Shown here: positions 8,784 through 17,338 of the stretch, in pieces | Layout of the letters: every line of letters begins with the position of its first letter | Position numbering within the stretch: position 1 is the stretch's first letter | Assembly (NCBI GenBank): GCA_024233575.1 | Contig: JACKPN010000001.1 | Coordinates: 62,001 to 126,000, forward strand | Reading direction: 5' to 3' | Origin: Chlamydiales bacterium | GTDB lineage: Bacteria; Chlamydiota; Chlamydiia; Chlamydiales; Criblamydiaceae | Length of the DNA stretch: 64,000 bases | Program-made: the position numbers and the translations under genes | The notes under the pieces: model-generated | What the model was told of the DNA's origin: nothing | Seen by the model: the letters and a program-made list of their open reading frames with translations, nothing else | Databases searched by the model: none

Positions 8784-10577
8784 CTATTCCGCCTGACGAA
8801 TGGTCTCTTCGATTTCCGCATAGGTGCTGCGATACTCATCCGAGTCAAAAGGCAGGAAGTTCATGTTTTTAATCTGGTTCTGCAAGGCTAAGAAGAACTC
8901 GCGCGCTGCATCGTGCGCTTCGAAGTGGAACTCTTTGTTGAAGATCATTTTGATGATCTTAAAGAGCGGCACCTGGCGCTTCAGCGGGCAATAAGCATCT
9001 TCTTTATCAAAAGCATTCTGCTGCAGGTAGGAGAAATCGTAAAGCTCCGCTTTAAGGTAAAGCACCAGATCTTCAATCGCAGTACCCTCCTCGCCGACAA
9101 CCTCCATTCTCTTGCCGATCTCACTTCCTTCCTTAAGGATGCGGTCGGCCTGTCTGACCGTCTCGCCCCATCCTTCCAGGAGGTCGTCAAGCAGCTTGCC
9201 CACATCGGCAACATACTTGGACCAGGAGATCAACGGGTCGATAGCAGGATAGCGGCGTGAATCGGAACGTTCGCGCGACAACCCTAGGAAAGCGCCGACA
9301 ACGGCAAGCGTCGCTTGCGTTACCGGTTCTTCAAAGTTACCTCCAGCCGGGCTGACAGCGCCGCATAGAGTGATCGACCCTTGCTTGCCGGTAGCCAAGC
9401 TGACGACGCCCGCGCGCTCGTAGAAAGAGGCGATGCGCGAAGCGAGGTATGCAGGAAACGCTTCTTCGCCGGGAATTTCTTCAAGACGTCCCGACATCTC
9501 ACGGAGCGCTTGCGCCCAGCGCGATGTGGAGTCGGCAAGAAGGAGCACGTCGAGGCCCATCTGCCGGTAGTATTCAGCAATGGTCATTCCCATGTAGATC
9601 GACGACTCACGTGCGGCGACCGGCATTGATGAGGTGTTGCAAATGATGACCGTACGCGTCATCAGAGTATCGCCTGTATGCGGATCGGTCAGGTGCGGGA
9701 ACTCGCGCAGGATTTCGACCACCTCGCCGGCGCGCTCGCCGCAGGCACAGACGACGACGATGTCGACCGATGAGTATTTAGCCAGATGGTGCTGCAGGAC
9801 AGTCTTGCCCGCACCAAAAGGACCGGGAGTGCAGAATGTTCCCCCTTTCATGATCGGCAGCTGCGTGTCGATAATTCTTTCGCCGGTGTCCATCATCTGC
9901 GTTGGCTTCACCTTTTCGCCATGCTGAAGGGAGTTTTTGATCGGCCAGCGCTGAATCATCGTCAGTTCGCGCTCGTTGCCCTCTTCATCTTCCACTTTTG
10001 CGATGACCGTGTCCGGCGTATAGCTTCCCGGCGTGATCACCCACTTGACGGTATATTTGCCATACATGGAGAACGGCACCATAATGTGGTGGTGGAAACG
10101 CCCTTCCATAGTCGTGCCGAGGGTGTCGCCACGCTCGACGGTTTCGCCAATTTTAGCGACAGGCTCATAGTCCCAATGCTTTGAGCGGTCGATCGCATTG
10201 ATGTAGATTCCGCGTGGAAGAAATAGGCCCGCTTCATCGGCGACTTTCTCCAACGGGTTCTGCAATCCGTCATAAATCGATGTCAGCAGTCCCGGCCCAA
10301 GTTCTGCCTCAAGTAGATTCTCAGTAAATGAGACCGGTGTGCGCAACTTGACGCCGCGCGTATCTTCAAATACCTGGATCTTCGCGGTATCGCCAATGAT
10401 TTCGATCACTTCCGCTTTCAAACCGACGTCGCCGATCTGTACCATGGCAACCTCGCCCTGACGGATATCGCCGTCGAATTTCACTTGGAGCAGGTTGCCA
10501 AAGGCGTTGATCACCTCGCCTTTCACTAGGTTTTTACCAGCTCCCTGCTGTTTTGATGTTGCTGAAACTTGGGTCAT
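8784..10577 (-). CDS. atpA: V-type ATP synthase catalytic subunit A
   Basis: This catalytic ATP-binding subunit forms the A3B3 hexamer. The 597-aa protein shows the intact P-loop GPFGAGKT near residue 254, the catalytic region CGERAGEVVEILREFP, and the DSTSRWAQALREMSGRLEEIPGEE signature in segments. The V-type non-homologous insertion is present in the N-terminal third. Its ATG overlaps the stop of the DUF2764 gene by four bases (ATGA), implying translational coupling. Confidence 0.97.
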   Translation of the reverse strand: MTQVSATSKQQGAGKNLVKGEVINAFGNLLQVKFDGDIRQGEVAMVQIGDVGLKAEVIEIIGDTAKIQVFEDTRGVKLRTPVSFTENLLEAELGPGLLTSIYDGLQNPLEKVADEAGLFLPRGIYINAIDRSKHWDYEPVAKIGETVERGDTLGTTMEGRFHHHIMVPFSMYGKYTVKWVITPGSYTPDTVIAKVEDEEGNERELTMIQRWPIKNSLQHGEKVKPTQMMDTGERIIDTQLPIMKGGTFCTPGPFGAGKTVLQHHLAKYSSVDIVVVCACGERAGEVVEILREFPHLTDPHTGDTLMTRTVIICNTSSMPVAARESSIYMGMTIAEYYRQMGLDVLLLADSTSRWAQALREMSGRLEEIPGEEAFPAYLASRIASFYERAGVVSLATGKQGSITLCGAVSPAGGNFEEPVTQATLAVVGAFLGLSRERSDSRRYPAIDPLISWSKYVADVGKLLDDLLEGWGETVRQADRILKEGSEIGKRMEVVGEEGTAIEDLVLYLKAELYDFSYLQQNAFDKEDAYCPLKRQVPLFKIIKMIFNKEFHFEAHDAAREFFLALQNQIKNMNFLPFDSDEYRSTYAEIEETIRQAE

Positions 10578-11356
10578 GATGCTTCCTTAACAATTGATTC
10601 TACGATTTGTTCCCCTTTCTTACGGTCGAGCTCCAGCCATTTCTCTACGATAATCAACTGTGCCATATAACCGACGATGCGGTTAATGGTGAAGATATCG
10701 ACGCCAAGAAGGGAGTCGATCTTCTGAAAACGATAATCACAGAGGGCTTGATGCAACTCCATAGGAGCATCGCCGTGCTCTTCGAAGAGGACTTTGAGAT
10801 CGGCATAGCGATCCGGGGGTTCATAATTTTTTGCGTCTTTCTGCGCGATAATCTGTGCGACTAGGTCGTCATTGGGGTCTTCAAACTGCAGCTCTTTCAT
10901 CAGGTCGCGTCCTAGCTTCTTCGCGCGGAAGCCAGTGAACACCAGCCGCCATTCACGCTCGAAGGTCAGATAGTCATGAAGGAATCCCGATGTCCGCGGC
11001 AGGTAATATTGGAAATATCCCGCGACGAGCGCAGGAAAATTGTAAAGCCGCTCTTCGACATCATCATAACGATCGAGAAAGTCATACACGAAGGGCGGAA
11101 AGCCTTCCTGCGTCAGCAGCGCTTCTTCCAAGGCATTTTCATCATAATTGCCGCGATCGCTGATCTCTTCCTCGCGCCAAAAGGAGCGGATATTCTGGAT
11201 ATCATAGTATTCACGTAAGATGCGTATCTCTTCGTAGTCGACATCCCATAGATTATTTTTTGCGAGCACAATAAAGCTGCGGAAATCCAGGTCCGGAGGG
11301 ACGCCGATCTGCAGTTCAGGCAGCGCATTAGCGAGGAAGTAGTAGTTTCGTGTCAT
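10574..11356 (-). CDS. DUF2764 protein of the chlamydial V-ATPase operon
   Basis: The product is about 260 aa and begins MTRNYYFLANALPELQIG, a start typical of the DUF2764 family found in chlamydial V-ATPase operons between E and A. I chose the ATG at 11356; an upstream in-frame TTG at 11371 would overlap atpE. It is soluble and helical with no membrane span. Its position and size suggest a stalk role comparable to the missing subunit C, but that is inference. It overlaps atpA by four bases. Confidence 0.85.
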   Translation of the reverse strand: MTRNYYFLANALPELQIGVPPDLDFRSFIVLAKNNLWDVDYEEIRILREYYDIQNIRSFWREEEISDRGNYDENALEEALLTQEGFPPFVYDFLDRYDDVEERLYNFPALVAGYFQYYLPRTSGFLHDYLTFEREWRLVFTGFRAKKLGRDLMKELQFEDPNDDLVAQIIAQKDAKNYEPPDRYADLKVLFEEHGDAPMELHQALCDYRFQKIDSLLGVDIFTINRIVGYMAQLIIVEKWLELDRKKGEQIVESIVKEAS

Positions 11357-11360
11357 ACAG

Positions 11361-11987
11361 TTAACAAGCAAAAATCATTTTTCTAAAATCCTTACGGACA
11401 AAGCCGGCGACCATCTCTTTCAATGTATCTTCCGTGATATCGATCGTCATTCTCTTATCGAGCAGCTTCACCTGTGCGCCGCCGGTGAAGGCGCCGACAG
11501 AGACGGATTGTTCTTTCAATTTACTCAGCACTTTGTCGCCGATAAGGGCGTTGATCTCTTTCGCCGTAGCGGTCTTAGGGATCACCGCAGCAATTTCGGT
11601 AGCAAGCCCCTCTTTCTCAATCGCAGAAACGATCGCTTTGATCAGATCGGCAATGACTTCCGGTTTGCTCATAGCATGTTTTAATACGGCATCAAGTTCG
11701 CTATTGAACAGCTTATGCTCAACATCCTGTCGCAATGTTTCCATCACCTGCGCTGCTGCCTGTTCAAGCGACGCATGGAAAACATTGCGTTCCTGCTCAA
11801 TCTCTTTACGTGCGGAATGATGGATCTGCTCCGCTTCTTTCCGTGCGTCTTTCACGATCTCTGCAGCCTTACGGTTCGCTTCGGCAATGATCAGCTCAGC
11901 CTCTTCCATGGCGGGCTTCAGCACTTCATTCTTAAGAGAACGGCTGATCTCTTCGATTTTATCTTTACCTTTTTCCAAACTTTTCAT
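11361..11987 (-). CDS. atpE: V-type ATP synthase subunit E
   Basis: This peripheral-stalk subunit has the expected form: a long N-terminal helix rich in Ala, Glu, Lys and Arg (about residues 1-95), then a compact C-terminal globular domain. I use the ATG at 11987 (MKSLEKGKDKIEE); a GTG at 11996 would add three residues. It is the first gene of the V-ATPase operon and lies just downstream of the promoter at 12008-12036. Confidence 0.93.
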   Translation of the reverse strand: MKSLEKGKDKIEEISRSLKNEVLKPAMEEAELIIAEANRKAAEIVKDARKEAEQIHHSARKEIEQERNVFHASLEQAAAQVMETLRQDVEHKLFNSELDAVLKHAMSKPEVIADLIKAIVSAIEKEGLATEIAAVIPKTATAKEINALIGDKVLSKLKEQSVSVGAFTGGAQVKLLDKRMTIDITEDTLKEMVAGFVRKDFRKMIFAC

Positions 11988-12007
11988 AAACAGCACTCAA
12001 GTTGTTA

Positions 12008-12036
12008 ATTGTCATGTAAATACACAAATGTATCAA
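12008..12036 (-). promoter_or_regulatory. sigma-70-type promoter of the V-ATPase operon
   Basis: Reading on the minus strand, TTGATA (12036-12031) is followed after 17 bases by GACAAT (12013-12008). This places the start point about 15 bases before the atpE ATG. It is the only good match in the spacer between the divergent atpE and the secreted-protein gene at 12172. Confidence 0.55.
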
Positions 12037-12171
12037 GACTGTTTGTTATCGCTTATTACGATTAATTATTCAAGAGAAAACCGGTTTCTATTACGATCGA
12101 ACCTGACCATTTACAAAAAAATCAAGACCATGATAGCAATGATGTACAAAAACTTTTCAGTGGAAACAAAA

Positions 12172-12954
12172 ATGAAAAAAGTCGTCTTAGCACTTGCCCT
12201 GTTCGCCGCATCCTCTCTTTCGGCCGACACAGCCAACTTTGAGCAAGAGTATTTCTCACAGGCAGATCAACCTGGTACCGTTATGTTCAATCCACCGGAA
12301 GGATGGTTTCTGGCCGACCCTAAAGCGTTGCCTCCAAGTGTTAAGATCATGGTCGTCGGCACTAGCAAGAACAGTTTTCCCCCATCCATCAACTTAGGCA
12401 TGGAGCCCTATGAAGGTTCATTAAAAGATTATTTGCGCATGATCAAAGCGATCAACGACTCGCAAGGCGCCGAGTGGAAAGACCTGGGCACGATCCGCAC
12501 CCAGGCAGGCAATGCCAGCTTGTCACAAGTTGACAGCAGCACGGAGTGGGGCGATGTGCGGATGATGCATGTGATCCTTCTTAGAGACAGCACCACTTAC
12601 ATCCTGACCGCCGCAGCCCTAAAGGAAGAGTTTCCCAACTACTATAACGATTTTTTTAAAGCGATGCGCTCGTTACGATTCAACAAATCCCTTGTTGAAA
12701 TGATCCCCGACCAGTCTTTGCGATCAGGCTATCTTCAAGCCGTTGACAACATCAAAGAAAATTGGAACACATGGATATCACAAACAGACCACCAAGAGGT
12801 TAGCAATACCGTTCTTTTCACCAACAATACATTCCAAGAAAAGTATTGGCAGCCTTTCTGTAAATTGATCGCAGAACGTTTTCAAGAGATGAACCCTGAA
12901 TGGCACCAGAAGGTGTTGGAAAACGTCAAAGAGCAACTAATCGGGGCAAAATAA
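12172..12954 (+). CDS. secreted protein of unknown function
   Basis: The ATG at 12172 gives about 260 aa starting with a clear Sec signal peptide (MKKVVLALALFAASSLSADT, cleavage after Ala/Ser). The mature part begins with an aromatic, proline-rich segment (PPEGWFLADPKALPPSVKIMV) of the kind seen in chlamydial periplasmic proteins. A mixed domain and a helical C-terminus follow. A further in-frame ATG lies at 12142. It diverges from the V-ATPase operon. A positional comparison with the Chlamydia gene beside atpE is tempting, but I cannot verify homology. Confidence 0.75.
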   Translation: MKKVVLALALFAASSLSADTANFEQEYFSQADQPGTVMFNPPEGWFLADPKALPPSVKIMVVGTSKNSFPPSINLGMEPYEGSLKDYLRMIKAINDSQGAEWKDLGTIRTQAGNASLSQVDSSTEWGDVRMMHVILLRDSTTYILTAAALKEEFPNYYNDFFKAMRSLRFNKSLVEMIPDQSLRSGYLQAVDNIKENWNTWISQTDHQEVSNTVLFTNNTFQEKYWQPFCKLIAERFQEMNPEWHQKVLENVKEQLIGAK

Positions 12955-13097
12955 CAAACGGCTACAGCTCAAACCCTTATAACCTAGCTCCAAATTATGG
13001 ATAGCTCACCTTAAAAAAAATTGCTTTAAATTTTACCTTCCCTTATACGTTTTTACTTTGAATCGACGACGACGTGACAAATGAAAAGGAGTTTCCC

Positions 13098-13355
13098 ATG
13101 AAAATATTTAATAAAATTGTTGCCGTCACAACAGCAATGACCATGTTATGTTCTCCCATCGGATTGAAAGCAGAAGAGTGCTATAGCGATTGCGGCGGTT
13201 GCGGATATACCGAATGCCGACGCGCGCCCTGCATAGCGCCCTGCGTTGCATTAGGAGTGATCGCTCTCGCTGCTATCATAGCCATCGCCGTCCAAACATC
13301 CCATAGCGACCACAATCACGCACACTGCCATAGCACCACCACGACAACAGGCTAA
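13098..13355 (+). CDS. small Cys-rich exported or membrane protein
   Basis: The ATG at 13098 follows an AAAAGGAG ribosome binding site. The product is 85 aa: a Sec-like signal (MKIFNKIVAVTTAMTMLCSPIG), then a short Cys-dense segment (CYSDCGGCGYTECRRAPCIAPC), one hydrophobic span (ALGVIALAAIIAIAV), and a His-rich tail. Chlamydiae use disulfide-linked Cys-rich envelope proteins, so an envelope role is plausible but not shown. The downstream lipoprotein starts seven bases after its stop. Confidence 0.65.
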   Translation: MKIFNKIVAVTTAMTMLCSPIGLKAEECYSDCGGCGYTECRRAPCIAPCVALGVIALAAIIAIAVQTSHSDHNHAHCHSTTTTTG

Positions 13356-13361
13356 CCGCAG

Positions 13362-13823
13362 GTGCATGCATGTTTTTCTTACGGGAAAGTAAGCTTTCTG
13401 CTTCTTTCCCTTTTTCTTTGTTCATGTGTACCTCAGCCCTCGCGTTGCTGGCAGCATTATTGCGATGACGCATGCGAACCGCAATACCGCACTGTTAAAA
13501 CATGGCTGCCTGCTGTCGATCGCTTTCAAAGCCTAGAGCTGGAGGTGCTCACGAATAATGAGGGAACGTACGTATTTATCAACACCTTTTCTCTCCCCAT
13601 TCCTTCTGCTCCTGGGCATCCAAGTAAAGCATTCGTCACGATCACTATTGACGACAGCGAACAGCAATTCCTTGCCGACCGTTTGGAGGGGGGACAACGG
13701 CTACGCCTTCCGGAGGATGCCGCACAACTTCTCATCGGTGCATTAAAATCGCAACAATGCATCCAAGTACGTACAGGACGGTATTCTGCCGACGTCACAA
13801 CGACGAACTTCACCTCCTATTGA
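13362..13823 (+). CDS. putative small lipoprotein
   Basis: A GTG start seven bases after the previous stop gives 153 aa. The N-terminus is a short basic region, a hydrophobic core (FLLLSLFL), and a Cys motif (LCSC) that resembles a lipobox. The next 25 residues hold four more cysteines. The rest is a compact beta-rich domain (EGTYVFINTFSLPIPS, AFVTITIDD). I recognise no family. It is probably co-transcribed with the Cys-rich protein upstream. Confidence 0.6.
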   Translation: MHACFSYGKVSFLLLSLFLCSCVPQPSRCWQHYCDDACEPQYRTVKTWLPAVDRFQSLELEVLTNNEGTYVFINTFSLPIPSAPGHPSKAFVTITIDDSEQQFLADRLEGGQRLRLPEDAAQLLIGALKSQQCIQVRTGRYSADVTTTNFTSY

Positions 13824-13872
13824 AAATTATTCTCCCCCTGTATAATGTTTGCCGTTTCTTTTCAGGTATCCC

Positions 13873-15405
13873 ATGATTCAATTTCATACTTCATACACGA
13901 CAACAGATCGTCTGCCCAGCGCACAATCTTCTGCGCGTCAGCTTTTTGAAGGAAGTCTCAACCTCGAACCGCTGCCCTTTGCCCATACGATCACATATAT
14001 CGAAGCGGCAAAACTGGAGCAGCAACGAAAAGCCGAAGACATTCATAAATATCAGATTTGGCGTCTCCTTCGGAATGTAGATGACAAAGGCAGTCTAGCC
14101 ATTACTACTCTAATGCCCTCTAAATCGCAGGATGTTAACACCCTGGCGAGGGCGCTGCGCACAGGAAACTGGAAACATTCCATCTTTTCTACCGAAAGAT
14201 TTGGACAATGTACCTTCCAGGCTTTCAAAAAAAAACTCATCACCCTCGAGCAGTTTACAACAGTATTTCTGCGATGGGCAGCAAGCGTGCAGTTCGAAAA
14301 GAAAGACCGCCCTCTTATTGCACATCCTGTTTTCAATGGTGAAGAACTTACCCCAAACGCTGAAAAATTGCTGCTGCCCGCATTATGGAAGATCTCTAAT
14401 GACGAGAAGGAGCGATTTCTTTCTCTTCTTAAGCAAGCTCCTGAATCGGAAAAGTATTTTTGGACCACCAATATTCCACTTAATACTTTAATCAGAGGTA
14501 AAAAACGTGAAAAACACGGACAGATATTGCTTGCCTTGGATAAGATCTTCGTCCTATTCAAAATGGCGAAGAGCAGTAACTTCCGTGAATGGACGCTGAT
14601 CATCCCTTCCTTCACCATCTTCCAAGCTTATCTCAATGCAGTATTCCAGGAAAATGCTGTCACCATCGTCCCTGAGTTTGGCATCGGTACTCCTGAACAG
14701 ATAGCTTTCGACATCCCCCAAAACCAGAGACTTTTTGCTTTGCACTTTCCTGGTGTGAAAGGACTGGAGACTGGCGATGGCTACTATTTTGGAAAATACC
14801 TTTCCTCATTCCATGATTTCTACCACAGCCACCGCGTTTCTTTGATCCCTCCAACGCACCGTCTTGCTTATTTACGCCTCTACCATGTATTTACGCACTG
14901 CTTGGAATTATCAAAAAAATCCCCTGAAAGACCTCTTTTATCCGTACAATGGCCGCATCCCACCGATAACTGCCTTTCGAATCGATTCATCCATCACTAC
15001 CAGGCAATCCCTGGCAACAAAATAGAAGAATTCAAAGAGCAAACCTGTCATAAAATTATTGACTTAGAGGTTCCTGCACTAGACAAGTATTTACAAATAT
15101 TCAGGAGCAGAGGAAGAGGAAGCTACATCATTCACGATACGAAATGGAACAAGACCCCCTTTCCCGAAAAAGTGCAAGGACTGACTTTCACCCCCTTTAA
15201 CTTCAAAACCATAAATCGACTGCATCCGGAAAAATATTTCAACATTGCAGTATCGTTGCATGATATGGTCACGCATCGCGATCAGTGGAAAAATTCATTT
15301 TTCATCGACACCTTGAGCGTTGATCGTTGGACAGAAACCAACAGCATCGCCATACAAGCCTGCCTCATCAACGGCTTCGTCAATATGCCGCGCTCACGGT
15401 TATAA
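13873..15405 (+). CDS. hypothetical protein, about 510 aa
   Basis: I use the ATG at 13873 (MIQFHTSYTTTD), which has AGG eight bases upstream; a TTG 24 bases earlier is possible. It is a soluble, His- and aromatic-rich protein with no signal peptide, membrane span or recognisable motif. Its AT-richer codon use and lack of known relatives resemble lineage-specific chlamydial proteins, some of which are host-directed, but nothing in the sequence proves export. It is followed in the same direction by another large orphan. Confidence 0.7.
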   Translation: MIQFHTSYTTTDRLPSAQSSARQLFEGSLNLEPLPFAHTITYIEAAKLEQQRKAEDIHKYQIWRLLRNVDDKGSLAITTLMPSKSQDVNTLARALRTGNWKHSIFSTERFGQCTFQAFKKKLITLEQFTTVFLRWAASVQFEKKDRPLIAHPVFNGEELTPNAEKLLLPALWKISNDEKERFLSLLKQAPESEKYFWTTNIPLNTLIRGKKREKHGQILLALDKIFVLFKMAKSSNFREWTLIIPSFTIFQAYLNAVFQENAVTIVPEFGIGTPEQIAFDIPQNQRLFALHFPGVKGLETGDGYYFGKYLSSFHDFYHSHRVSLIPPTHRLAYLRLYHVFTHCLELSKKSPERPLLSVQWPHPTDNCLSNRFIHHYQAIPGNKIEEFKEQTCHKIIDLEVPALDKYLQIFRSRGRGSYIIHDTKWNKTPFPEKVQGLTFTPFNFKTINRLHPEKYFNIAVSLHDMVTHRDQWKNSFFIDTLSVDRWTETNSIAIQACLINGFVNMPRSRL

Positions 15406-15496
15406 GCCATGAAATGAAGGAACAAACAACGTATACACTGTTTCCAAAAAATTAGGTGTTTACATAAGCTACCAATTCAACAAATAAGGAGACGTC

Positions 15497-17332
15497 ATGT
15501 CAGCAATCGCATCAAGATTAACGGTCGAAAACATCCTTGCAATGGATGTCCCAGAACTACGGAAAGAGCTCAGCGATGCTGACGAAAAATCACGCTACCA
15601 ATTCCTCCTGAACATTTCCAAAGAAAGCGAACCCATCGACCTTTGCAAAAAAGTCCTGCTTGCCTATCCCGTCGTTGAAGGAGAGCCTGTTTCGTTCGCT
15701 CTTTTCCCCATTATCTCCAGCATTCAACACCTTGCCGCAAACTTCTTTGAAACCCTTAAAAACAAAAATCCTAATCTTTTAAATGCACTGTATCAACAAG
15801 GAGGGCAGATCGATCAAAAACGTATTGAAGAATTATTCTCTTGCCAGGAGAGCCTGGTAATTGCGCGTTCATGCATAACTCCATATTTGGTCGCGCCTCT
15901 TGCGACAGAAAAATTCCGAGAATTCCTCGACCGGTTAGAAAGCCTGCATCAGCATCTTTGTGATGACGTCAAGAACGATCTTCTGAAATTTCTCGATAAT
16001 AACTTTCATCAGCCATGTCCTAGCTATTATTACCCACGCTTTGCCGCATTTCTCAAAAAACTCTCCATGTCCGATGATCAAATCGATAAATATGCTGAAG
16101 GGCTTTTCAAGGAGACGCTTCCTCACGTTCCGACCTTCAACGGTCTGCACTGCGATCAAATCATCGATAAGCCTAACGAAGAGTTACGAGAAATGTTCCG
16201 CTCATCCGATGGAAAAACGCTCAAAACCTATTTCAGAGAGATCTATCGTTTGTCTGAAAAATGCCCAACTGAGCTCTGCAGAGCAATTATTCACACATTT
16301 CATGATGACTTCTCCGAAGAGCAGAAAATAGCTTTTGTCCCTTTGTTATTCCTTGTAGAAACGACTAAAAGACATGACATTAGATTCGAAATACTGCAGA
16401 ATTACAGCGAATTAGATAAATGTATTCAAAACTTTGTCTATTCGATAGATATCGAAACAATAGAACAGCTCCTCAGCGACGAAAAAAACGATTTTCTCGT
16501 TGAAATCTGTGCGGACATTCCCCTAAGAGTATGTTGGATAAAAGAAGAATATGATCGTTTTCTTCCTACCTTAAAACAGCTAACGACAGTCATACCAGAA
16601 AAATACAAAAAGAAATTCGTTCAAAATTTAAAAGATCTGCACATAAATGAAACGCTGCCTATCGAATATGCCAACACTTATATGCAAACTCTCCAGGAAT
16701 GGGAAGTGTCCGAAGATGACATTTTCGAATGCGGTAAACCCTTTCAATCGGCAATGACAAAAAACGTGGTCACCGATGACTATAAGAGTCTGCAATCGTT
16801 TTTTAACAACAATCCATTAGCTAGCAAGTTTGCGAATGCAATTATTTCTTCATTGGGATCCACCGAAAGTGGTAGAGGTTACACTTATTCCCCCTGCACT
16901 AAACGCTGCTTAGACCTATTGCTGAGCCATCTATCGCAAGAGCAAAAAGACGAGTTATTAAAAGAAAAAGCTCCTTACGTAATCATGGCGTTAATTTCAG
17001 CGCATGAGGATCCTGACAACATAGAAGCATTCTTCGATCAACTGGAAAAAGAAGGACATTCCACAAAAGAGATCATAGAAAAAAGAAATCCAGACAGAAA
17101 TCTTACTCTTTTGGATATGACGTGCCTTGAAGGCAACGACACCTATTTACCCTACCTCTTAAAGAAATACGACGATCAAAAGCTTCATGAAATTTTTCAA
17201 TCGACATACGGTTTTAGAAATATTCTCGGACACTGTACTTATTATTCGCACGACACAGTAAAAGCTACTGTGGAGAATCATGAGAATTGTCAAAAAATTA
17301 TCGCTGAAAAGATGAAAGAACTCGGCTACTAA
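15497..17332 (+). CDS. large helical hypothetical protein, 611 aa
   Basis: An AAGGAG ribosome binding site precedes the ATG. The protein is acidic and built of helical pairs throughout. Its last 120 residues weakly recall ankyrin-type helix-turn-helix units (DRNLTLLDMTCLEGNDTYLPYLL), but spacing and consensus are poor, so I do not call ankyrins. It ends six bases from the end of the convergent 628-aa gene. It could be a host-interacting helical-repeat protein; this is speculation. Confidence 0.7.
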   Translation: MSAIASRLTVENILAMDVPELRKELSDADEKSRYQFLLNISKESEPIDLCKKVLLAYPVVEGEPVSFALFPIISSIQHLAANFFETLKNKNPNLLNALYQQGGQIDQKRIEELFSCQESLVIARSCITPYLVAPLATEKFREFLDRLESLHQHLCDDVKNDLLKFLDNNFHQPCPSYYYPRFAAFLKKLSMSDDQIDKYAEGLFKETLPHVPTFNGLHCDQIIDKPNEELREMFRSSDGKTLKTYFREIYRLSEKCPTELCRAIIHTFHDDFSEEQKIAFVPLLFLVETTKRHDIRFEILQNYSELDKCIQNFVYSIDIETIEQLLSDEKNDFLVEICADIPLRVCWIKEEYDRFLPTLKQLTTVIPEKYKKKFVQNLKDLHINETLPIEYANTYMQTLQEWEVSEDDIFECGKPFQSAMTKNVVTDDYKSLQSFFNNNPLASKFANAIISSLGSTESGRGYTYSPCTKRCLDLLLSHLSQEQKDELLKEKAPYVIMALISAHEDPDNIEAFFDQLEKEGHSTKEIIEKRNPDRNLTLLDMTCLEGNDTYLPYLLKKYDDQKLHEIFQSTYGFRNILGHCTYYSHDTVKATVENHENCQKIIAEKMKELGY

Positions 17333-17338
17333 CTGCTA

